Shown: piece by piece, positions 31,683 to 37,706 of the stretch
Layout: the number at the start of each line of letters is the position of its first letter
How positions within the stretch are numbered: the stretch's first letter is position 1
Assembly (NCBI GenBank): GCA_017853315.1
Contig: JAFMJW010000010.1
Location: forward strand, 1-37,706
Source: Alphaproteobacteria bacterium
Lineage (GTDB): Bacteria; Desulfobacterota; Binatia; UBA12015
Length of the DNA: 37,706 bases
Direction of reading: 5' to 3'
Notes under the pieces: model-generated
Told to the model about the DNA's origin: nothing
What the model saw: the letters and a program-made list of their open reading frames with translations, nothing else
The model's database searches: none
Program-made: the position numbers and the translations under genes

Positions 31683-34082
31683 GTGGCGGGATCGGGAAGG
31701 CGGCGGGGCGGGAGGCCGGCGCGGCGGCCCTTCAAGACGTTCGTCTTCGGCTTCCTGCTGCTCGCGCTCGCGGCCCTCGGCAGCGGCGCCGCGCTCGTCT
31801 ACCGCGAGTTCAACGAGAGCCTGCCGCCGGTCGAGAAGCTGCTCGACTGGCGCCCTCCGGTCGCCACCCGGGTGTACGCCGCCGACGGGTCGCTCCTCGG
31901 CGAGTTCTTCACCGAGAAGCGCTACCTGGCACCGATCCACAAGATCCCGCGCGGCGTCCAGTACGCCTTCGTCGCGGCCGAGGACTCGAAGTTCTTCGAG
32001 CACAAGGGCGTCGACCCGGCGGGCATCCTGCGCGCCGCGCTCAAGAACTCGCTCGCGGGCGGCACGCGCCAGGGCGGCAGTACGATCACCCAGCAGGTCG
32101 TGAAGTCGCTGCTGCTCACGCCCGAACGGAGCTACGAGCGCAAGGCGAAGGAGCTCGTGCTCGCCTACCGGCTCGAGAACCAGTTCACGAAGGACGAGAT
32201 CCTCTACGTCTACCTGAACCAGATCTACCTCGGCGACGGGGCCTACGGCGTGCAGGCCGCGGCGCGCGAGTACTTCGACAAGGACCTCTCCGAGCTCACG
32301 CTCGGCGAGACCGCGCTGCTCGCCGGCCTCCCGCAGGCCCCGAGCCGCTACGCGCCGCGCCAGCACCTGCGCGCCGCGAAGGCGCGGCAGCGCTACGTCC
32401 TCGAGCGCATGGTCGAGGAAGGCTTCGTCACCCGGGCCGAGGCCGAGCGCGCCGCCGCGGAGGCGATCACGATCTCGCCCGCGCGTCCCGCCGCCGCCGC
32501 GGCCGCGCCCTACTTCCTGCAGCACGTCCGCCACCTCCTCGAGCAGCGCTACGGCGCGACCGGCCCCGAGCAGCTCGGGCTGCAGGTCTGGACGACGCTC
32601 GACCTGCCGACCCAGCGGGCGGCCGAGAAGGCGGTCGCGGACGGCATCGAGGACCTCGACCAGCGCCAGGGCTTCCGCGGCCCGATCCGGCGACTCGACG
32701 GGAAGGCGCAGGAGGTGGTGGAGGCCGACGCGGCCGCCGACGCCGGGCGCACCGAACCGCTTCCCGCGGTCGGCAGCACGCTCGAGGCCGTCGTGGTGGC
32801 GCCGCGGGCCGGGGCGCGCCGCGACGGCTCGACGCCGCTCCACTGGGCGAAGGGCAACGCCTCGATCTCGCCGCGCGGGCTCGCCTGGGCGACCCGCACC
32901 GGCTGGGCGCCGCGACCGGGCGACGTGCTCGACGTGAAGGTCGTCGCGGGCGCCGCCGGCCGCCCCGAGCTCGTCCTCTCGGGAAGCAACGGGACGCAGG
33001 CGGCGCTGGTCGCGATGGCGCCGGCGAGCGGCGACGTCCGGGCGATGGTCGGCGGCGTCGACTTCGCCCAGAGCCAGTTCAACCGCGCGACGCAGGCGGT
33101 CCGCCAGCCGGGCTCGTCGTTCAAGCCGCTGGTCTACGCGGCGGCGCTCGACAACGGGTACACGCCGGCCTCGATCATCACCGACGCGCCGGTCTCCTAC
33201 GCGATGGGCGGCGGCGAGCGCTGGGCGCCGCAGAACTTCGACCACCGCTACCACGGCCCGACCACGCTGCGCGACGCGCTCACCTTCTCGCGCAACGTGG
33301 TGACGGTGAAGCTGGTCGACGCGATCGGGATCGACCGGGTCGTCGACTACCTGCCGCGCTTCGGCTTCGAGCGGCGCTTCCCGCGCAACCTCTCGATCGG
33401 CCTCGGGTCCTCCGAGGTCACGCTGCTCGAGATGATCGAAGCCTACGGCGTGTTCCCGAACCTCGGCGTCCGGGTGGAGCCGCGCTTCGTCACGCGCATC
33501 GTCGACGCGAAGGGACGGGTCGTGGACGACGGCGCCGTGCAGGGCAAGCGCGTCCTCTCGCAGGACACCGCCTACCTCATGGAGAGCATGATGCGCAGCG
33601 TGGTCGAGCAGGGAACCGGCAAGCGGGCCGCCGACCTCGGGCGCCCGGTCGCCGGCAAGACCGGCACCACCAACGACGGACGCGACGCCTGGTTCATCGG
33701 CTTCACGCCCGACCTTCTCGCGGGCGTCTGGGTCGGCTACGACCAGGACAAGACGCTCGGCGAGAAGGAGACCGGCGGCCAGGCCGCGGCCCCGATCTGG
33801 GAGAACTTCATGGCGCAGGCGACCGACGGAACCCCGGTGAACGACTTCCCGGTCCCCCGCGAGATCGTGCTGGTCAACATCGACCGCCGCTCCGGGCTGC
33901 GCGCCGACGGGGACACCGAGAGCCCCCGGCTCGAGGCGTTCAAGCGCGGGACCGAGCCGGTCACCTTCGCGCCGCCGGCGCGCGGCCGGCGCAAGCCCGC
34001 CGTCGACGAACTCGGCCTGCCGATCGAGGAGGACCTCGACGCCGAGCGGCTGCGCGACCTGCGCGCGAACCCGGGCACCTGA
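31683..34082 (+). CDS. mrcA: Penicillin-binding protein 1A (bifunctional transglycosylase/transpeptidase)
   Basis: 799 residues from a GTG. A basic cytoplasmic tail and one membrane anchor (about 18-40) lead to the GT51 glycosyltransferase with catalytic E100 in AEDSKFFEHKGVD, GGSTITQQVVK (131-141) and RKAKELVLAYRLE. A non-catalytic OB-like insertion (about 340-430) contains SISPRGLAWATRTGW. The transpeptidase has the active-site SSFK (S478-K481), SRN (536-538) and KTGTT (659-663). All three motifs are complete, so both activities should be present. It builds and cross-links peptidoglycan at the inner membrane. The ribosome site is weak. HDAC-family and tat genes follow in the same direction; with the HDAC gene only seven bases away they may form an operon. 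Confidence 0.96.
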   Translation: MAGSGRRRGGRPARRPFKTFVFGFLLLALAALGSGAALVYREFNESLPPVEKLLDWRPPVATRVYAADGSLLGEFFTEKRYLAPIHKIPRGVQYAFVAAEDSKFFEHKGVDPAGILRAALKNSLAGGTRQGGSTITQQVVKSLLLTPERSYERKAKELVLAYRLENQFTKDEILYVYLNQIYLGDGAYGVQAAAREYFDKDLSELTLGETALLAGLPQAPSRYAPRQHLRAAKARQRYVLERMVEEGFVTRAEAERAAAEAITISPARPAAAAAAPYFLQHVRHLLEQRYGATGPEQLGLQVWTTLDLPTQRAAEKAVADGIEDLDQRQGFRGPIRRLDGKAQEVVEADAAADAGRTEPLPAVGSTLEAVVVAPRAGARRDGSTPLHWAKGNASISPRGLAWATRTGWAPRPGDVLDVKVVAGAAGRPELVLSGSNGTQAALVAMAPASGDVRAMVGGVDFAQSQFNRATQAVRQPGSSFKPLVYAAALDNGYTPASIITDAPVSYAMGGGERWAPQNFDHRYHGPTTLRDALTFSRNVVTVKLVDAIGIDRVVDYLPRFGFERRFPRNLSIGLGSSEVTLLEMIEAYGVFPNLGVRVEPRFVTRIVDAKGRVVDDGAVQGKRVLSQDTAYLMESMMRSVVEQGTGKRAADLGRPVAGKTGTTNDGRDAWFIGFTPDLLAGVWVGYDQDKTLGEKETGGQAAAPIWENFMAQATDGTPVNDFPVPREIVLVNIDRRSGLRADGDTESPRLEAFKRGTEPVTFAPPARGRRKPAVDELGLPIEEDLDAERLRDLRANPGT

Positions 34083-34089
34083 GGTCGCC

Positions 34090-35106
34090 GTGCGGACCGC
34101 CGTCCTGGTCGACCCCCGCTACCGCGACCACGATCCCGGGCCGCACCACCCCGAGCGCCCGGAGCGGATCGACGCGGTCGAGGCGATGCTGCACGACTGG
34201 CGCGGCGCGCCGATCGAGCGCGTCCGGCCGCGGCTCGCCTCCGAGGGCGAGATCCTCGCCGTCCACGCGGCCCCGCTGCTCGAGGCCGTGCGAGCGACCG
34301 AGGGCAAGGCCCACGTCGCGATCGACGCGGACACCCACACCTCGGCCCGTTCCTACGAGACCGCGCTGCTCGCCGCGGGCGGCGTGCTCGAGCTCGCCGA
34401 CCTGGTCGCGCGCCGCGACGTGCAGAACGGCTTCGCCTTCGTCCGCCCCCCCGGCCACCACGCGACCCGCGCCCAGTCGATGGGCTTCTGCCTGTTCAAC
34501 AACGCGGCGGCCGCGGCCGAGCGCCTGCGCGCCGAGCACGGCCTCGAGCGGATCGCGATCGTCGACTGGGACGTCCACCACGGCAACGGCACCGAGGCGA
34601 TCTTCTACGACGACCCCGGGGTGCTCTACGTCTCGCTGCACCAGTACCCGTTCTACCCGGGCACCGGGGCCGCGACCGACCTCGGCCGCGGCGCGGGCAC
34701 CGGCTTCAACGTGAACGTCCCGTTCTCGGCCGGCGTGGGCGACCTGGGCTACGCGCTCGCGTTCCAGGAGGTGATCGAGCCGGTGCTGCGCCAGTTCGCG
34801 CCGCAGTTCGTGATCGTGTCGGCCGGCTTCGACTGCCACCACCGCGACCCGCTCGGCGGGATGGAGGTGACCGAGGAGGGTTTCCGGGCGATGACGCGCA
34901 GCCTGCTGTCCGTCGCGCGCGACTCCTGCGAGGGAAGGCTGCTCGCGATCCTCGAGGGCGGGTACGACCTGGACGCGATCCGCGGCTCGTCGCGCGCGGT
35001 GCTGGAAGAGCTCTGCCGGCCCGACCCGCCGGTCGAAGAGATGCTCGGCCCGGCGCACCTGTTCGAGCAGTTGAAGGGCATCCTCGCACCGCATTGGCGG
35101 CTCTGA
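34090..35106 (+). CDS. Histone-deacetylase-family hydrolase
   Basis: 338 residues from a GTG, seven bases after the PBP1A stop. HDAC superfamily motifs are complete: GPHHPERPERIDAV near the start, RPPGHHATRAQSMGFCLFNN with H123/H124, VDWDVHHGNGTEAIFYDD with zinc ligands D161 and H163, SAGFDCHHRDPLGG with D253, and the transition-state Tyr in EGGYDL (Y292). Bacterial members include acetoin-utilisation AcuC, acetylpolyamine amidohydrolases and true lysine deacetylases; the length and motif context fit the class II-like bacterial HDAC/AphA group. Substrate is not decided by sequence. Acts in the cytoplasm, as no signal is present. Confidence 0.93.
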   Translation: MRTAVLVDPRYRDHDPGPHHPERPERIDAVEAMLHDWRGAPIERVRPRLASEGEILAVHAAPLLEAVRATEGKAHVAIDADTHTSARSYETALLAAGGVLELADLVARRDVQNGFAFVRPPGHHATRAQSMGFCLFNNAAAAAERLRAEHGLERIAIVDWDVHHGNGTEAIFYDDPGVLYVSLHQYPFYPGTGAATDLGRGAGTGFNVNVPFSAGVGDLGYALAFQEVIEPVLRQFAPQFVIVSAGFDCHHRDPLGGMEVTEEGFRAMTRSLLSVARDSCEGRLLAILEGGYDLDAIRGSSRAVLEELCRPDPPVEEMLGPAHLFEQLKGILAPHWRL

Positions 35107-35157
35107 GCACCCCTTCCGCGATTGCCGGCTCCGGGGCCTTCGGCTAGCGTCCCGGGC

Positions 35158-35544
35158 ATGTTCGGCATCGGGATGCCCGAGATGGTGGTGATCCTCGTGG
35201 TCGCCCTGATCGTGCTCGGGCCGCGCCGCCTGCCGGAAGTCGCTCGCGCCCTCGGCAAGGGTCTCGCCGAGTTCCGCAAGGTGACCGGCGACGTGAACAA
35301 GGAGCTCGACGCCGCGCGCGCGATGATCGAGGCCGAGGCGCGCCAGCACGAGGCCGACCAGCGCCGCAAGTCGCGGGAGAAGGCGCTCGCCGAGGCGCAG
35401 GCGGCTCCGGCCGCGGTCGCAGGGACGGCCGCGGACGCAAGCCCCGTCGAGGGCGAGGGCACCGCGGCGCCCGGGAGCGCGACCGCCGCGGCCAGTACGC
35501 CGCCCTCCCCCGGGGCGGCGGGCGAAGGCGAAGCCCAGGCTTGA
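35158..35544 (+). CDS. Sec-independent (Tat) translocase TatA/TatB family subunit
   Basis: 128 residues from ATG 35158 (MFGIGMPEMVVILVVALIVL), giving the normal TatA/B start; an in-frame start 36 bases upstream would add a non-family leader. One membrane helix (about 4-20) with a polar E8, the hinge LGPRRLP, then an amphipathic helix EVARALGKGLAEFRKVTGDV and a charged helix with a low-complexity Ala/Pro/Gly tail from about residue 80. E8 and the tail length favour TatB, but the family boundary is not sharp and a single protein may serve both roles. The TGA overlaps the start of tatC (TTGA). Confidence 0.9.
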   Translation: MFGIGMPEMVVILVVALIVLGPRRLPEVARALGKGLAEFRKVTGDVNKELDAARAMIEAEARQHEADQRRKSREKALAEAQAAPAAVAGTAADASPVEGEGTAAPGSATAAASTPPSPGAAGEGEAQA

Positions 35545-36314
35545 GCAACGACGGCACCCCCGCGGCCGGCTCCGCCCACGGCGCGGCCGAGATGCCGCTC
35601 ACGGACCACCTCGAGGAGCTGCGCTGGCGACTGCTGGCGGCGCTGCTCGCCGTCGCCGGCGGCGCCTGCCTCGCCTACTGGTTCGCCGACTCGCTCTTCG
35701 AGATCCTCGTGCGCCCGCTCCACGAGGCCGCCAAGGGCCACGACGTCCGCCTGATCGGCACGGGACTCGCCGAGGCGTTCTTCACCAAGCTCAAGGTGTC
35801 CGCGATCGCGGGCTTCATCCTGGCACTGCCGTTCGTGCTGCTGCAGGTCTGGGGCTTCGTCGCGCCGGGGCTGCACAGCCACGAGCGCGCCTACGTCGTG
35901 CCGTTCGTGCTCTTCGGCACGCTCTTCTTCCTCGCGGGCGCGCTGTTCTGCTGGCGCTACGTCTTCCAGGTCGGCTACGGCTTCTTCATCGACCAGTACG
36001 CGTCGATCGGGATCGAGCCCGCGATCCGCGTGAGCGAGTACCTCTCGTTCAGCTCGCGGCTGATCCTCGCCTTCGGCCTGACCTTCGAGCTGCCGGTCGT
36101 CACCTTCTTCCTCGCGCGTACCGGGGCGATCGACCACATGAGCCTGATCCGCCCGTGGCGCTACGCGATCATCGGGATCGCGGTCGTCGCGGCCGTGCTG
36201 ACGCCGGGCCCCGACGTGGCGTCGCAGATGCTGCTCGCGGCCCCGCTCACCCTGCTCTACGTCGTAAGCATCGGCGTCGCCTGGGCGTTCCGGCGCGACG
36301 CGACCGAAGAGTAG
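35541..36314 (+). CDS. tatC: Twin-arginine translocase subunit TatC
   Basis: 257 residues from a TTG within the TTGA overlap with the TatA/B gene. Family motifs: MPLTDHLEELRWRLL at the N-terminal amphipathic region, the periplasmic loop FTKLKVSAIAGFILALPFVL, six membrane segments, FGLTFELPVVTFFLARTG, and the P-x-D of LTPGPDVASQMLLAAPL near the fifth and sixth helices. TatC recognises the twin-arginine signal peptide and, with TatA/B, exports folded proteins across the inner membrane. The two-gene tatAB/tatC order after a PBP1A and an HDAC-family gene suggests a single transcription unit, ended by the hairpin at 36322-36341. Confidence 0.95.
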   Translation: MSNDGTPAAGSAHGAAEMPLTDHLEELRWRLLAALLAVAGGACLAYWFADSLFEILVRPLHEAAKGHDVRLIGTGLAEAFFTKLKVSAIAGFILALPFVLLQVWGFVAPGLHSHERAYVVPFVLFGTLFFLAGALFCWRYVFQVGYGFFIDQYASIGIEPAIRVSEYLSFSSRLILAFGLTFELPVVTFFLARTGAIDHMSLIRPWRYAIIGIAVVAAVLTPGPDVASQMLLAAPLTLLYVVSIGVAWAFRRDATEE

Positions 36315-36321
36315 GCCTCGT

Positions 36322-36341
36322 CCCGCCTCACGAGAGGCGGG
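36322..36341. terminator. Perfect hairpin after tatC, overlapping the convergent gene's stop
   Basis: CCCGCCTC, loop ACGA, GAGGCGGG: a perfect eight-base stem starting eight bases after the tatC stop. It includes the stop codon of the DUF1295 gene on the other strand (36328-36330). It would fold in either transcript; a T-run is lacking. Confidence 0.55.
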
Positions 36342-37254
36342 GGAGCGGGATCATCGCACGCGTCCGGCGCGCGTACTCCTCGAAGCCGGGCCGACGCTCG
36401 GCGCTGCGCTCGTCGAGCATCGGGATGCTCGCGAACAGGAACATCGCGGTCATCGCGAGCGGCCCGAGGATCGTCCACCACCACGACGAGGGCGAGGCGG
36501 CCACGCCGAACAGCCAGAGGCCCCACCAGAAGGAGAGCTCGCCGAAGTAATTCGGGTGGCGCGACCACTTCCAGAGACCACGGTCCATGATCGCCCCCGG
36601 GCGCTTGTCGCGCGCGAACGCGCGCATCTGCTCGTCGGCGACGAGCTCGACCAGGATCGCGGCCGACGTGACCAGCACCGCCAGCACGTCGAGCGCGCCG
36701 AAGGGCCGCGTGCCGCGCGCGAGCGCCGGGACGAGCGCGAGCGAGCCGAGGAAGACCTGCAGGGTCGGGAAGACGTGGACGCCGAACAGGCTCGAGGCCC
36801 ACTTCGGCATCGGCGCGCGCTCGTAGAGCAGCGGGTAGCGCCAGTCCTCGTGGTGGAGTCCCGTCCAGCCCCGCGCCCAGTTCCAGGTGAGGCGCACCGC
36901 CCACGCGAGCACGAGGATCGCGACCGCCGCCTGCCTCACGCCGGAGACGCCCGGTCCCGCCTGCGCGATCCACCAGGCGACGAAGAACGGCGGCGCGACG
37001 CTCCAGAACGCGTCGTAGAAGCTGCCGTTGTCGAACGCCATGCTGAAGGCCCAGATCGCGAGCGTCGCCGCGAGGTCCGCGGCCGCGAGCGTCAGCAGGG
37101 GCCGCTCGGCTCCGAACAGGAGCGCCGTCCAGCAGCCGACCGCGAGCGCGACCAGGTAGGCCGCGCCGACCAGGGCGAAGGAGTCGAGGCGGCTGCGGCT
37201 CCCCGTCGATTCGCTTTCCGACATGGAACGGAGTGGGCCCGACCCCGCGGACAT
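36328..37254 (-). CDS. DUF1295 (steroid-5-alpha-reductase/ICMT-like) membrane protein
   Basis: 308 residues from the ATG at 37254, chosen because GGAG stands six bases upstream; an internal ATG at 37224 lacks a ribosome site. About six hydrophobic segments. The C-terminal signature DRGLWKWSRHPNYFGELSFW then WGLWLFG is the DUF1295/steroid 5-alpha-reductase-like motif, ending in a cytoplasmic helix RPGFEEYARRTRAMIPLPRL. Related proteins reduce enoyl lipids or methylate prenyl-cysteine with NADPH or SAM; DUF1295 members themselves are uncharacterised. Inner membrane. No operon partner; its 3' end meets tatC tail to tail. Confidence 0.88.
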   Translation of the reverse strand: MSAGSGPLRSMSESESTGSRSRLDSFALVGAAYLVALAVGCWTALLFGAERPLLTLAAADLAATLAIWAFSMAFDNGSFYDAFWSVAPPFFVAWWIAQAGPGVSGVRQAAVAILVLAWAVRLTWNWARGWTGLHHEDWRYPLLYERAPMPKWASSLFGVHVFPTLQVFLGSLALVPALARGTRPFGALDVLAVLVTSAAILVELVADEQMRAFARDKRPGAIMDRGLWKWSRHPNYFGELSFWWGLWLFGVAASPSSWWWTILGPLAMTAMFLFASIPMLDERSAERRPGFEEYARRTRAMIPLPRLS

Positions 37255-37353
37255 TTGCAACTCCGCGGGCGCACCGATCGCGACCTCCCGCCGACGAGCG
37301 CCGGTCGCGCGGCCCGCGGAGCGAACGCCCGGGGCGCCGGCGCGCCGGGCCCC

Positions 37354-37683
37354 TCAGTCCTCGCGCGCCCAGGTCGCGAGGAACCAGTCCTCGTGGCAGG
37401 CCGACGGCAGCGCCCGGTCCTCGAACGCGGGCGTGCCGTCGGCCCGGACCGAGTCGAGGATCCCGCTCGCGACCGACGTCCAGTCGGGCGTCGCGATCAG
37501 GGCGACGATCGCCCGATCCAGGTCGAGCGTCTCGACCGTGCGCAGGATCGCCACCCCCTCGTGGGACTCGAACAGGTGCTTCCAGAAGGCGATGTCGCGT
37601 CGCGAGACGAGCAGCGCCCGGGCGAGGAGCCCCGAGGCGCCGAGACGAGTCCAGCCCTCGGCCGGGCCGGGCGCGGACCTCAC
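37354..37683 (-). CDS. Small DUF4911-like protein, possibly extending past the edge
   Basis: 109 residues from a GTG at 37683-37681; the frame stays open to the right edge, so a longer start outside the window cannot be excluded. The middle, VSRRDIAFWKHLFESHEGVA then ILRTVETLDLDRAIVALIAT, looks like the short DUF4911 proteins of deltaproteobacteria. The C-terminus (PSACHEDWFLATWARED) is less conserved in my reading. No signal peptide or membrane segment. Function unknown. It is separated from the DUF1295 gene by 99 bases with no clear signal. Confidence 0.6.
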   Translation of the reverse strand: MRSAPGPAEGWTRLGASGLLARALLVSRRDIAFWKHLFESHEGVAILRTVETLDLDRAIVALIATPDWTSVASGILDSVRADGTPAFEDRALPSACHEDWFLATWARED

Positions 37684-37706
37684 CTTGCCGGGGCGGCCGG
37701 GGCCGG

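Noticed and set aside
35122-35157. Upstream start for the TatA/B subunit
   Set aside because: It would place 12 polar residues before the membrane helix, unlike any TatA/B protein.
36328-37260. Starts at 37260 (TTG) or 37224 (ATG) for the DUF1295 protein
   Set aside because: Only the ATG at 37254 has a GGAG at proper distance; the difference is a few polar residues.
1-37706. tRNA genes, CRISPR arrays, insertion sequences, long direct repeats
   Set aside because: None seen on either strand; the only sizeable repeat is the paralogous gene pair at 17946-19877.

Overview
The window is a very GC-rich, densely coded stretch of bacterial chromosome. It has the look of a deltaproteobacterial-type lineage (Myxococcota, Binatota or Desulfobacterota-like). 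I infer this from the gene set (GspA/GspB-type proteins, DUF3467, DUF4911-like, GAF-type PtsP, DUF35/thiolase pair, S74-domain surface protein) and base composition, not from any marker gene, so the placement is tentative. I see no tRNA, rRNA, CRISPR array, insertion sequence, integrase or phage module, and no gene-free stretch longer than about 200 bases. Many genes are translationally coupled through ATGA, GTGA or TTGA overlaps, and GTG/TTG starts are common.

Layout. 1-2478 (minus): a GspB-like protein cut by the edge and a GspA/ExeA ATPase with a peptidoglycan-binding domain. 2575-5281 (minus): a membrane-anchored Cys-type sulfatase followed by an exported HAD phosphatase; a LysR regulator diverges from them at 5425, with a good T-N11-A site between. 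6533-7297 (plus): a HExxHH metalloprotease-like protein whose 3' end overlaps that of an OPT-family transporter (7187-9238, minus). The transporter is itself coupled to a UvrD/Rep helicase (9235-11241). 11337-12755 (plus): a coupled trio of DUF3467, TusA-like and MerR-HTH/TPR proteins. 12843-15716 (minus): a penicillin-acylase-family lipoprotein. 15895-17421 (plus): YifB/ComM, followed by a fragment of an acetyl-CoA hydrolase/transferase. 17946-19877 (plus): two tandem, equal-length secreted paralogues of unknown function whose predicted mature proteins both begin with histidine.

19975-24335 (minus): a surface-glycan-like module of methyltransferase, GT9 glycosyltransferase, NAD-dependent epimerase and radical SAM protein. 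24474-25652 (plus): a ChaA-type cation/proton antiporter. 25743-27503 (plus): an exported tail-fibre-like protein with a peptidase S74 intramolecular chaperone domain. 27553-29108 (plus): a DUF35/thiolase-like pair. 29161-31590 (minus): PtsP (nitrogen-PTS enzyme I). 31683-36314 (plus): PBP1A, a histone-deacetylase-family hydrolase, TatA/B and TatC. 36328-37254 (minus): a DUF1295 membrane protein. 37354-37683 (minus): a small DUF4911-like protein at the right edge.

Most of this is core or common accessory biology: envelope building (PBP1A, GspA/B, glycan genes), export (Tat), nitrogen-PTS control and DNA metabolism. The least explained items are the paired N-terminal-His secreted proteins at 17946-19877, the MerR-TPR/TusA/DUF3467 coupled unit, the thiolase with Glu in place of the usual catalytic His, and the stranded acetyl-CoA hydrolase C-terminal domain.
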